Below are positions 21,862-32,265 of a DNA stretch of 64,000 nucleotides, piece by piece (positions within the stretch are counted from its first letter, which is position 1; each line of letters begins with the position of its first letter). The notes beneath the pieces were generated by a model. That model was not told where the DNA came from. It made no database searches and saw only the letters and a list, made by a program, of their open reading frames with translations. The position numbers and the translations under genes were made by a program. Source of the stretch: Mayamaea pseudoterrestris (taxonomy: Eukaryota > Bacillariophyta > Bacillariophyceae > Sellaphorales > Sellaphoraceae). The stretch spans positions 62,001 through 126,000 of the forward strand of contig BROI01000006.1 in NCBI GenBank assembly GCA_027923505.1, read 5' to 3'.

Positions 21862-23442
21862 AATGGCAATGACCCGAACGATGGAATGACTCAACGAGCG
21901 ATTCGAGGAACACTTTTGACGTTGCTGCTGCGAGGTCGTGTCCTTTGTCGGCACGCAGTGGACGCTGCGATTCATTGGCGACAATCCTGCCATTAATTAA
22001 CGGTCGAGCGTCCATACAACTGGAACTCTTGTTGGCGACCATTCTGTTTGAGTCGCGAAGGCTTTCAAACTGGCATTGACGCGAAACAGAGTGTCGGAGC
22101 TTGCCTCTAGCTCGACGGACAGTATGGAACTTGGTGCTTGGCTCTCGATACCAACCTCTAATCGTGTCGCTTGTCGCCTTGGAAGGCTGGCATTGGATGA
22201 CAATCTCAACCACCAGCAATAACCACAGCGCCGACTATCGACTCGCTGGAGTCTTGTTTTGCGTCAGCTGCATCATTGAAGGATCGCGGAACCGGCCGTC
22301 CTGCAGGCGCTTTGCAGCGAACGTTGCCGCCAGAGCGTCGGCGGAAGGTTTTGGCGACCTGGCAAGGCCATGGCAGCGGTTGTGCTGCTGCGAGTCCTTC
22401 AGCGGGACTGGCCTATCCACAGCCTTTGGCGTCGCGCAGCTAGTATACGCGACAATCTACTTTGTTGTCCTGTGGCAAGTGCGTGGATCTATTGACAGAG
22501 CACAAGTATTTGGACCCCTACGACAAGCATACATGCTACATGATAGGCGTCTTTACGCTCAAGGGTTCTTTTAAACATTTGCGGTGGAGACAAGCATTGA
22601 CGACACTCAGTGGGACCCTCGACCAAGGCATTTACGCCATGGTGCTACGGAAGCTGGCGGCGCGAATGCTGCCGCAACCCATGGAGAGAATGCTCGACTA
22701 CTAGTTTGGAGTCGACTAGCGTCAGCAGTGTCCGTCCGAGTCAAACGAAACACTTGATCGACTGCAAAACGTCATACACGAATCTGGTCAAGCTCGTCGC
22801 CATTGGTTTCACGTTTAGTTGTTTGGCTCAACTACCTGGGCATTCTACTTTACGTCATGGCGGGTCCTGCAAGTGGGCGACAATCGCGGAGCGGCGGCTG
22901 TCACTGAGCGCCTTTGCGTCTACACGGCGTTCATGGCGTGGAACCGGCATGACGGAAGCGTTTGTGTACAGCGCCACGTCCGCGGGTACTGGCATGGGAA
23001 AAACTGGGTGCCATGCATGCGGGCATTGCAGTTGTCTTTGCGGAGTGTTGCATCAATCGCCGTAACGACAAAGGAACCGTTGGTATTGGCTGCCAATTGC
23101 GTCGCCATGTTTTGTCGCGCCATTTACTCCGTCGTCTTTGCCGCCTTCTTTTCGTCACGTCGAAAGCGGCAGTCATTTCAGTGACAATGTCGGGATTATT
23201 GCACGACATGCTTCCGCATGCCGTCTTCTTTCGCTGCGTGTTTATATAGTAACAGCTTGGTCTAGGATGCGCATGATGGATCAGAGTGTTGAAGGTGGCA
23301 TTGCGACGGCAAGTGCTGCTTGGTTTCGATTGGTATTGAGCCGTCGTTATTGGGTCGCCAGTTAGCGTCGGCCTCGTGCCTATGCCGCGAACCCGGGTTT
23401 TCCCTTCTTTTACTAAAAAAGCTATGGCGTGGGAAAAGTGAT
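21862..23442 (+). pseudogene. RFT1: RFT1-like ER flippase-family gene, frame-broken
   Basis: Plus-strand blocks in family order: QLELLLATILF near 22,020, DYRLAGVLFCVSCIIEG near 22,230, VAQLVYATIYFVVLW near 22,430, IGVFTLKGSFKHL with LDQGIYAM near 22,560-22,640, LVKLVAIGF near 22,790, an EAFVYS block near 22,960 and NCVAMFCRAIYSVVFAA near 23,095. RFT1 is a multi-spanning ER protein needed for N-glycan precursor assembly and is normally essential. The frame changes at least five times. Length (about 1.58 kb) is right for the family. It lies head-to-head with the TTL gene. The start and end are estimates. Confidence 0.65.
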
Positions 23443-23699
23443 TAATAGCCAGACGGTATTTTTACTATGTATCGCGAAGGATGTTGCCGGTATGGTGAGA
23501 AAGCTCGCGATATTAACACAATCCGCGCGGTGGACCACCCAAGCTTTCGTCGCGGAGCGATCTTCGCCTTTTCTTATCTACATGGGTGGTAATGCGTAAC
23601 TCCATCCAGCGACCCCGAAGTAAAGATTTTGAACACGAGATACGGAAGGGCGACAGAACCTCATTCTTTACCCTCAATTCAAAATCCGCTTAATCCCGC
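23443..23699. other. Spacer between RFT1-like and LON-domain genes
   Basis: About 257 bases between two convergent, frame-broken genes. Nothing recognisable is seen on either strand. Confidence 0.4.
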
Positions 23700-24719
23700 C
23701 TTTTCGGTTTGCGTCGGAATAGTTCTTTTCGCAAGCAGCATAATCACGACCAGCGAGTCGGTCAAACATTAATCGTCAACAAAGCGCCTGGACACGAAAC
23801 ATATCTTGCTCCGGAAGAGATCTCTGTACAAATGCTGCCCAACCAATGGCCCGTTTTCGGGTGGTCCTTCCGGCATTTTGGTTCAGTTGGTATCCCCTGC
23901 GTGTCCAGTCTCAAGGCGACTTGGTGGCGGTCGAAATCGCTGGCGATCCAGACTCTGCATCGTCAGCCTCGTCATCGTCGTCGTCTTCTCATCTTCAACT
24001 ACTTGGTTTCCGAGTAGAAGCGGTCCTCTAGCTTGGCCATGTCCGTCTGTTGCATTTCTGCATCTTCCCTCGTCGTCGTCGTCTTCCTCGTCCCCATTCG
24101 TCTGCGAGCTTCCCTTCTCGCCCCTCGCCTGGTCAGTCTTCGCTCCGAACTAGTCAGCCAAGTGACAGTTCTTCAATGTTACTGGCCGGTGGGTTCGAAG
24201 CAGATCCATATTGGGCGGAAGCTTGTCCGGGAAAGTTCCCGGCAAACTGCTTTCAAGTAAGGATCCGTCTGCCATTCCTGGCTGCGCTCGTCAACGCACC
24301 GAATCGTAACCGATATGCCGACCCACATGCGCGCGTAACTCTCAATCTCGCGGGCAGCACCGTCTGAATGATGCCCGCATTGGCCTATGGTCCGGCGACG
24401 ACTCCAGTGGTTTGTGAACGGCGCTCGGGACCGGGCCGATCGATCTTCGTAGGCCGCAGCTGCTTGGTTTCGCCCTGCAGCAGACCCTCCTCGTGCGCAA
24501 ACGGCAGAACAGACACTTTGGTAACCGCTTGCTCCGCGCCCGGGGACGCGAAATAGCAACGTCAAAGTCGTGTCGCGCCCTCGGCAATGCCAAATAAGTG
24601 GTGCCAGACAAGCGCGAGTAGTGTTGTTGTGTGGCGAAGCCTTTCGTCGACCGGCAATGAAGCCGTTGGTGCAATCAATGAACGTCAGCGCAGAGTGATA
24701 TAGCTAGAATGGCCTTCAT
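23700..24719 (-). pseudogene. LON substrate-binding-domain protein gene, frame-broken
   Basis: On the minus strand, blocks typical of plant and algal LON N-domain proteins occur in order but in different frames: VLPFAHEEGLLQGETKQLR near 24,500, AREIESYARM near 24,340, DPYLKAVCRELS near 24,250, an Asp-rich patch near 23,970, and IGWAAFVQRSLPEQDMFRVQ near 23,840, which matches the usual C-terminal helix. Such proteins share the substrate-binding module of Lon protease and cereblon but lack the protease; several are plastid proteins. A hydrophobic start MKAILAISLCA at 24,719 could be a signal peptide. At least four frame changes are present. Confidence 0.5.
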
Positions 24720-24968
24720 CTTTTATTCAGTATTATTCAGACGAAGAAAGGATGAGTATGACACTATTGATTCTACCCTTTGAAAGACGTGCGTCGCCGT
24801 CGGCTGACAAAGAATTTCGGCACGTGCGCGCGCTCCCGGCGCGGCGGTTTAAACGGTACGTGACACCTGTGTCAAACGACAGCCATCACAAAGATCCGAT
24901 TCCTTATCCATCACACCCACTTTTCGACCATCTCTTCTTCTACTCGATAAAGGCAATCATTTTTGAGC

Positions 24969-26220
24969 ATGACCTCCACTAGCATTGAGAATACCCTACC
25001 CTTACTTGACGTCTTGATGATTGGAACGGGCGAGTACGACTGGCTTTGCCGGGCGCATCGCCCGGCGCCTCCCGGATGGCAAGGGGAGCTGGCGTCGTTG
25101 CCTTGACCATGCTGGATTTTGCAAAGGAGGGGCAAGATTGGCAAGATCTCCATGGTAGGGGGTTAATGGCACAAAGTTTCCAGTCATTCGCAAGCACATG
25201 CAAGCTAACCATTGGTAGTGTATACAAGGGATTGGATCCAAGCACTATAGAGACTTTCCAAGGATGATGAAATCGATCCACAGGCTCGCATGTCAGCCAT
25301 CAGCAGTTACTCAGCAGCAAGCATCGCATCGCCGCCATTATATTCACACCCGACGACACGCACTTTGACATTGCCACTGGCTTGCATTCGCGCTGGCATT
25401 CACGTCTTGGTCCCAAACCCATTGTGACCGAACGCTCCAGCATCACCAGCGACGCGGAGAACTCTCAAGTACAACGTATTGGATGGCCGTCGAAGTCCAC
25501 AAGCGATGGATCCATTCTACGCCGACGCGACAGAATTCGATCGTGGCAAGACGACTTTTTACATGACGGCCTACATGTACGCAGCCAAAGTTTCAGTTAA
25601 ACTCGTTTCCGGCGTGGGCCGGCAAGTCATCCGACATTAGCATTACTACCTGAACTCTCGCACCACGTGGATGTTCGAGGTGTTTGCACGGCAAGGCCAA
25701 ACCAGTCCGAGTGGTGGCGACCGCATCGCTTGAACAGCATGCCGCGCAAGCCATGGGCTTTCGCCAACGAAGATTTCCATCACATTGACAGTGACGTTGG
25801 GCTGAATTTGCGTCCAAAGCATTGTGGCTGCGCCGTGTACACGGCGTCATGGGTCGCCCCCGAAGACGACGTGCATCGCAGCGGCTTCTACTACATGGGT
25901 GCGTCGGGTGAAGTTTTGATTGACCAGAGCACCGCGGCTGCACCATGAGCGCGGACGCCCGCGGCTTTGCGTCGATCAATCCATGTTTCATGAAGTACAC
26001 GCCCAATCATGATGGCGAGTTTCCCAGGTCGAGCTACGGCTACAAGAGTTTTGATGTCTTTGTTGATGCGGTGCGCGAGATTCAAGCCTCTCGAAAGCAA
26101 CCAAGTGACTTTGACAATGGCGGATTGGCGACGGTGCATACCACGTTGCAAGGTACGGCAATATTGGAAGCCGGTCGCAAGAGCTTGGATGCCGACTCGA
26201 GGCCCATGGACATTTATTAA
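24969..26220 (+). pseudogene. Gfo/Idh/MocA-family oxidoreductase gene, frame-broken
   Basis: The start MTSTSIENTLPLLDVLMIGT holds the Rossmann entry (VLMIGTGEYDW). Later blocks in changing frames include GVVALTMLDFAKEG near 25,100, TIGSVYKGLDPSTIETF near 25,220, CAVYTASWVAPEDDVH near 25,850, [17 protein letters not shown] near 25,985 and [20 protein letters not shown] near 26,160. This is the NAD(P)-dependent sugar or inositol dehydrogenase family; the substrate is unknown. Frame changes are frequent (at least six in 1.25 kb) but the blocks remain highly readable. It has the same direction as the LMF gene downstream. Confidence 0.65.
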
Positions 26221-26643
26221 TGACAGTCACGAGAGTCTTATTCCTGTTGACATCAAGGCTCATGAATTCAAGTAGGAACAGTATATATATATGCAGGTTT
26301 CAGCAGTTGTTGGCTCGCTCACAAAGTGTCGAATGCGGCTGTATGTAACGATGCTATCTCGGTTTGGACGGACAATGCAAGTTTAAATATTTCGAATTTT
26401 TTGTCATTATCAAAGTAAAGAACATAGTGATAGTTACTGCGCATGGTGTCGTTGCTCGTTGCCGAAGAGCTATGATACTTTGCAAGTGCAATGGGGCCGA
26501 CGTTATGAAACCGATGCGACAGATATGAATTGGTGCGACATGCTCACAATCCACATCATCGCGAGCACCGTTGCGCTTTCACAGGCCGACTGTCATACTG
26601 TAAACAAGGCATTGTAAATTAGAATGTACGATAGGCACGAACA
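26221..26643. other. Spacer with short TA run
   Basis: 423 bases between the MocA-like and LMF-like genes. It contains a short (TA)n run near 26,283-26,292 and AT-rich DNA. No gene or RNA is recognised. Confidence 0.4.
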
Positions 26644-28506
26644 ATGGGTTCTCTAGTTGCAGCGAATCTTCTTGCTCTCTGCATTCGCAAATGGCGCGTC
26701 AGGATTCCTACAGCCGGCGCGGCATGCGAGAACCCGTATCTGCAGTTTGACCAGAGATTCGACCATGATTCGCAAGCATTTCTCACGGCTACTGGAAATC
26801 GCTTCTCCTCACAAATGAAACGAAGAAAAACATCTCTCTACGTGTCTGATCCCTCTCACTACTAATGACGAATAGCGTACAGAAAACATCACAGTTCTTG
26901 GTCCGCATTGTCTTGCTGCGCGCCATGGCGTTTGTGCATCTTGTTGCCTTTTTGGTCGCACTGCATCAAAACAAGGCACTCATTGGCGACGATGGAATCA
27001 CTCCTGCTAAAAATGTGTTGAACGCGGCTGAAATGCGCGGCAAACCGATAAAGGAGCACCGCAAACACAAGGACGACGACGCCCGAGGGACGCCAGAGCA
27101 ACAACCTGCCACTCCAATTCTCAAATCGTTCAGACAAAGTTCACTTTCACGATTTATACAAAACAATCCAAAACTCTCTCGACTACAAAACAAATTTACA
27201 AATTTGCGCGAATTGCTGTGGGATCGATGCGACGTCATGCATCGACCAGTGATTACGCTCCTGTGGCTCGCCAAGGATCGCAACAAGCTAAATCCTTGGC
27301 TGGATGCAAGCTATTGCAGGCTTGTCCATGTCCGCTCATTCTGCTACTTGGATCGGCCAATGTACCTCTCGTCTTTGGGTTGTGGCTCTGTCAAAGGTCG
27401 CTCATGTCGGTTGGAAGTCCATTCTATGGGTTCGGCTGGGAGCCACAGCTCAATGAACTGTCGTTTCACGCACTCCTTCTCGTTGCCGCTACTGTCGCTT
27501 CCAACAAATACCACACCCTTACCAGTCTCACCAATCATTGCATGGGCTTTTCGGTGGATGCTGTTTCGCATCATGATGGGTGCCGGCTTGATCAAGTTTC
27601 GATCGGGCGACACCAAGTGGAAGGACGGGACGGCCATGCAATATTTCTACGAAACGCAGCCAGTCCCCAATCCATTGTCTCGCTACTTTCATTGGATGCC
27701 CAAACCGTGGCACACGTTTGAAGTGTGGGCGAACCATTTCGTTGAAGTTTTGGCGCCGTGGCTTTTTGATTATTCCGGGCTTGCCATTGTCTTGGCGACG
27801 AGCGGCTGGACTCATTCAAATCAACTTTCAAGCCATTTTGATTCTAAGCGGCAATTTGAGTTTCCTCAACTGGCTGACCATGGTGCCGGCAATTGTGTGT
27901 GGATGATGGTTTTGTCGGAGGGTTGTTTTCGGCGTCAACTCGTACCCGAGCCATGGGAGCGGCATGGACCTATTCTACATCTACAGGGCGGCAACTAGTA
28001 AATGTTGGCTTTCTTGGATTGGTCGCATGGTTGAGTATACCTGTGGTCAAGAACCTTCTTTCCGAGAAGCAGATTATGAACTTTTCGTTCGACCCACTGC
28101 GACTGATCTCAATACGTACGGCGCTTTTGGAACCGTAGGCGAGGAAAGGGAGGAGTTCATAATCTCTGCAGCACCTGATTTTGACGGTCCTTGGAAAGAA
28201 TATGAGTTTAAAGTGAAGCCAGGAGACGTCAACAAACATCCACGATGGATTTCGCCGTACCATTATCGCTTGGATTGGCAGCTATGGATCGCTTCCGCAT
28301 GCCGATCCCTGGATCGTAGCCCGTGGTTGCTATCGCTATTGCTGAAACTGCTTCAGCGAAACGAGGCTGTATTAAACCTACTCGACGGTGATCCTTGGAA
28401 AGGTTACGCAGAAAAACCAAAGTATATTCGGGTTGATCGCTACAGGTACAAGTTTCACAAGCCGACGAGCCGAAACGACCCGGTTTTCTGGGACAGGAAT
28501 ACGTAG
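26644..28506 (+). pseudogene. Lipase maturation factor (LMF) family gene, frame-broken
   Basis: Family blocks read in order: VRIVLLRAMAFVHLVAFLVA near 26,900, NKALIGDDGITPAKN, SVGSPFYGFGWEPQLNELSF near 27,420, the signature MGAGLIKFRSGDTKWKDGTA near 27,580, ILSGNLSFLNWLTMVPAI near 27,850, NTYGAFGTVGEEREE near 28,120 and ISPYHYRLDWQLW near 28,260. LMF proteins span the ER membrane and help fold lipases and other secreted proteins. The frame must change about six times, near 26,866, 27,330, 27,470, 27,780, 27,890 and 28,090. After 28,100 the frame stays open to the stop. Few true stops occur inside blocks, so sequence error is a real alternative to decay. Confidence 0.75.
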
Positions 28507-28661
28507 GGCGAGTCTATCCAAGGCAAGGGCTTGCAACCCAAGAGGGAATAAAAGACGACATTAGGCGTCTAAGGCTACTGTATGGCTAGCGCAGTTGTAA
28601 ATTGACATACTTGTGTAGGAGTTGCAGTAAATTTTTATCATAACAGTAAAGTGACGAACAT

Positions 28662-29423
28662 CTACACAGAGGTCAGCTCAAGCTTGGTTCCCATGCCCAT
28701 GTCCATACCATCATATTGTGCCACGGCCTTTTTAGCATCCTCAATGTCCTCATACGTAACCTTTCCTCGCAGCACCGGAAAGTCGTCATCCTCCTTGCAC
28801 TCAAACTCAGTCACAGATCCAAGCGACTCTAGCGTCATTTTGCAAGCTGCTTCACCCATGTTTGCGGGAAATCCGGAAAATGATAGTGTTGGCGACTTGA
28901 CTGGAGGAGGAGCTGTCATTGCTGCTTCAGTTTGTCGAATCAGTGCCTTGTAGTCCTTGCCGTAACGTTGCAGTGCCAGCTCCTTGTTGTTGATGTATTC
29001 TGCGACAACATTTTGTGCATTGTGATCGTCTTTATCCTTTAGTGTCTGGTAAAACTCTTTAAATGCAGGCTTGGTCCACATTGCCTCCTCAAACTTGGAG
29101 GAAAACTTGTCTGGCCTCTTCATCTTTGCCGCCGTGCCCTTCAATTGACCGCTCATTCGAAGACGAACCTCTACAAGCATGAGCTTCACGTCCATCTCAT
29201 TCATGGATGCTGGAACACGAATGCCTTGTTGCTGTAGCTCTTCCTCCACGTCGTCAAACTCCATTGGCTGAACCTTGGCAAATTCTTCAGCCACGACAGG
29301 ATCATTGTAGTCAATCGCCATGCGCAGTGGCTGCCTCGTCCGTCCAGCCGATGGTGCGACGAAGAATGCATTCGCGGCGGAAACAAGCGCCAGCAGAAGA
29401 ACTGCGCAACGGAACTGAGCCAT
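28662..29423 (-). CDS. Plastid-targeted RRM-like protein
   Basis: A single exon of 253 residues from MAQFRCAVLLLALVSAANAF. The signal peptide ends at ANAFF, the Ala-Phe cleavage motif of red-lineage complex plastids, followed by a Ser/Arg-rich transit stretch. Residues 35-160 are charged and helical. The last 80 residues look like an RNA-recognition fold: TLSFSGFPANMGE as RNP2-like strand, and VLRGKVTYEDIEDAKKAVAQ as RNP1-like strand and helix 2. A role in plastid RNA binding is inferred. The in-frame ORF continues upstream to 29,651 but the signal peptide decides the start. Confidence 0.7.
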   Translation of the reverse strand: MAQFRCAVLLLALVSAANAFFVAPSAGRTRQPLRMAIDYNDPVVAEEFAKVQPMEFDDVEEELQQQGIRVPASMNEMDVKLMLVEVRLRMSGQLKGTAAKMKRPDKFSSKFEEAMWTKPAFKEFYQTLKDKDDHNAQNVVAEYINNKELALQRYGKDYKALIRQTEAAMTAPPPVKSPTLSFSGFPANMGEAACKMTLESLGSVTEFECKEDDDFPVLRGKVTYEDIEDAKKAVAQYDGMDMGMGTKLELTSV

Positions 29424-30425
29424 TTTGGTGTCTAAAGTGTGACTATAGACGATACTTGTCTTAAAAAATGATGTGCCATCACCTTGGTCGGATGGTGGAT
29501 GATGCTGCTGCGCCAAAAGCTGACGCATGTCGCAGTTGCCACTTGGAAGAAGGCGCGCGGGCGCGGTGCCCGCGACGGTTTCAGCTTCCGGTGTGACAGG
29601 GATCGCGGTTCGTCTTTTTGAAAACGGATCGTTCCAATTATGCTTTGACATTTTTCCGGGAAAGGCTTATGTAGAACGCACGTCGAACAGACCGGAAGAT
29701 ATCCTTTCTTTCGTTTGAAGTCTACGAGCGTTTCCTACCAAGTGTCTCGTAGGGAAGTCTCGGAAATCACAAGTCGCCTCGATCACTTTTTTGGGCACAC
29801 AATTTGCTCCAACTTCCAGAGAAGTACGATTTTGTTTGCCAGTGAGCGACTTCTTATTATACAAACGTAAGTTTCCGACCCTCCATGACTGTTGGACCCA
29901 CGTTGTTGTGACTAAAAGTTGAAAGAGTGTTGTTGTATCTTTGCTTGGCGACAGCATCAGCGAGATTCCACCTCTGGAGCTTGGATGGGGTGGAAAAAGA
30001 TGGATTTCTCCGCCAGAGGTGTCTTGCTGACATCAACACTTTGTGTGATGACTCTTATGATGATTTTGAGTCTGTGGAATAGTTGTTGTCGTGTAAGAAT
30101 GTTAAAACTTTGACTTTTTCCACTTGGTCGTCCGTCCTCGAGACCCGTCGTTCCATCGGGTTGTTTGTCGACTGCATGGTGGCACTGCTCGCTTGGTTCG
30201 CTCGTGCAGCCGAAGCGGACGTGAGCTGCCTTGCCCGGCCGGCGTCCAACCACGTACTTTTCACGACGCGTCGGTTGAGCCTTTGATTGGTGGTTGCGAA
30301 CGCACGCCCCCCGTCGCCCCTCATGTTTTTGAGTCTTGGATGCGCAGCTTGGTTCGTGTGCTTTCACGTTAGCTAACTTTCGCTTTCTCCTATTCGACTT
30401 ACAGACAAACCAAGTATCTATAAAC
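29424..30425. other. Long divergent intergenic region
   Basis: About 1 kb between the minus-strand RRM-like gene and the plus-strand acidic protein. Open frames on both strands here are short, overlapping and compositionally unlike genes. It probably holds two promoters and 5' leaders. A pyrimidine-rich stretch ending CGACTTACAG near 30,405 could be a splice acceptor for a leader intron of the acidic gene; this is only suggestive. Confidence 0.4.
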
Positions 30426-31215
30426 ATGTCCGACTTTGAAGACTTTGAGGAAGGTGCCTTTGACGGTGGCTTTGATGACGCATCTGACGATGATGTTGAG
30501 GACTTTGCTCCCGATGAAGCTGGATGGGAGGGCGATCCAGTGGCTGCGGATCCTGAAGATGACGACGAGGACGATGATGACGAGGATGCCGGTGAAGAAG
30601 ATCTTGGTAAGTTGTGGGACTTTGATCTCGCCTACCCTGTCGTCTACCGTGTTTTCTTGGCTTACATGTGAAGCTTCAACTCATTTAGGCGACGAGGATA
30701 CCGACGAAGAGGAGGCAAACGACGACGATGCTGCTGCAGGTGACGATGTGAGTCATTTTCGGCATGTTATAATGCTAGCTGTTAAAACAAGAATTCTCAC
30801 AATATATATTTAATGTCTTTACAGGATCAGGGAGATGACGACAATGAAGGTGGAGACGATGACGAGGATGACGACGATGAGCAAGTCGGCGAGGACGATG
30901 AAGACGAGGTAAGCTTGACGCTTGCGGTGTTCCTTTTCTCCCTTTCGTGACTTTGACTAACAGTTCAAGTCTTTTCCGCTTTTGCCAATTTAGGAGGACC
31001 CTGCCACGAGCACGCGAGCTCTCGTCGAGGGACCTGTCCAGTCGGACGACGAAGATGAGGAAGACTACGAGGACAAGGGTGGCGATGATGACGAGGAAGA
31101 AGTTGACGATGAAGACGAGGATGAGGAAGCGCCTGATGAGGAGGGAGATGACGACGATGACGAGGAAGGCGGCGATGATGATGACAAGCCATCCAAGAAG
31201 CAACGGACTGGATGA
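30426..31215 (+). CDS. Hyperacidic Asp/Glu-rich protein, four exons
   Basis: Exons 30,426-30,606, 30,689-30,747, 30,825-30,908 and 30,994-31,215 have clean junctions (GTAAGT, GTGAGT, GTAAGC donors; TTTAG, TACAG, TTTAG acceptors) and join in frame to 181 residues. Well over half of the residues are Asp or Glu. The start MSDFEDFEEGAFDGGFDD has some aromatics, and the tail KPSKKQRTG is a likely nuclear localisation signal. This recalls acidic histone chaperones and prothymosin-like proteins, but such composition arises often by convergence, so only a nuclear acidic protein can be supported. Confidence 0.75.
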
Positions 31216-31273
31216 GGTTTGTGATTGATGCATGCAGTAGATAAGGTTATATATCTATGTAAAATATCGCCCT

Positions 31274-31996
31274 CTATGAAGCTTTGACCTCAATGTTAGT
31301 AGCAGTCTTGTAAATGCGCATTTCTTGTTCGTCGTAGACAATGGAAGCGTCAAGCCGTAAGTCGGCTTGTGTAGACGTGTCTTCTGCATCTCGAAGCGGC
31401 AGCGCAAAGCGGTAAGATAAAACGGTTGTCTCTGGAAGACATTCTTTTGCTAGCTTGAGACTTATTCGTCCCATCAACGGTTTGACTCCAAAGATCATGA
31501 CTGTATCGGCATGTGAAAGATTATATGTAAAAAAGTCGCGACAGTAAAATTCGGATTGTTGTCGTTCAAGAGACGACCAGAGAAACAGCCGTCGAAATTG
31601 CGAAATCAAGTACAGCGTTGTGTTCAACTCAATGCCAATCGCGCGGTCATATCCAGCCAGTAATGCTTGTCGAACTGCTTCGCCGTCACCACTGCCAAGA
31701 TCGACAAAGACCAATGGTTGTTGAATGCTCGTAGTTGTTTGCAACGCGGAAGCTAACCTTTGATGGCTTCCTAGTCCACGACGCTGTCGATGTATCGACA
31801 TGGAATATTCCAATGCTTGTCGAAGCTTGTGCTTCGGTGTTCCCATGTAAGGAAGCGGACTCTTGGAGACGACGAATGGAGCCATGAGTGCAATCGATCC
31901 AACCATGATGCTTCCAGCCACAATACCGGCTCGAAGCTGGCGCTGTCGTCTCAAAGCATGGTCATCAGCACTTTCTACATACATGCAATCAAACAT
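31274..31996 (-). CDS. ATPSCKMT/FAM173-like methyltransferase
   Basis: About 240 residues from MFDCMYVESADDHALRRQ; an in-frame opening to 32,035 has no ATG. A single membrane helix lies at about residues 23-45 (GIVAGSIMVGSIALMAPFVV), followed by the family's short pre-domain and the SAM site VFVDLGSGDGEAV near 97, then AIGIELNTTLYLISQFRR. Members of this family (human ATPSCKMT and ANTKMT) are mitochondrial lysine methyltransferases acting on ATP synthase subunit c or the ADP/ATP carrier. Substrate and location are inferred. The stop is 58 bases from the convergent acidic-protein stop. Confidence 0.7.
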   Translation of the reverse strand: MFDCMYVESADDHALRRQRQLRAGIVAGSIMVGSIALMAPFVVSKSPLPYMGTPKHKLRQALEYSMSIHRQRRGLGSHQRLASALQTTTSIQQPLVFVDLGSGDGEAVRQALLAGYDRAIGIELNTTLYLISQFRRLFLWSSLERQQSEFYCRDFFTYNLSHADTVMIFGVKPLMGRISLKLAKECLPETTVLSYRFALPLRDAEDTSTQADLRLDASIVYDEQEMRIYKTATNIEVKAS

Positions 31997-32265
31997 ATGG
32001 AGTAATGATTGCTTTATTGCGCCTTTATCGACCAAAGCAGCATCAATTTATAGAGATGGAAACGGACGCAAGCGAAAACGAAAGTGGCGTTTTGTCCCTG
32101 TGCGACAGAAAGCGCCGCTGCGACACGTCATCACGCGCCTTCCTTGGCACCTCCCCATGCTTCCTGCACGATCAACATGAGACATGAGCCATGACAATTT
32201 AGCCGCTCAAACTATCCTCATCGTGAAGTAGTACCGATCCTGCTACTAGACTTCTACAACAAAAA

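Noticed and set aside
29424-29651. Upstream extension of the RRM-like protein
   Set aside because: The extension has no targeting features and precedes a clear signal peptide starting at 29,423.
30426-31215. Gly-Asp-Glu codon repeats as a satellite
   Set aside because: Clean splice sites and one continuous frame over four exons show coding DNA with biased composition.
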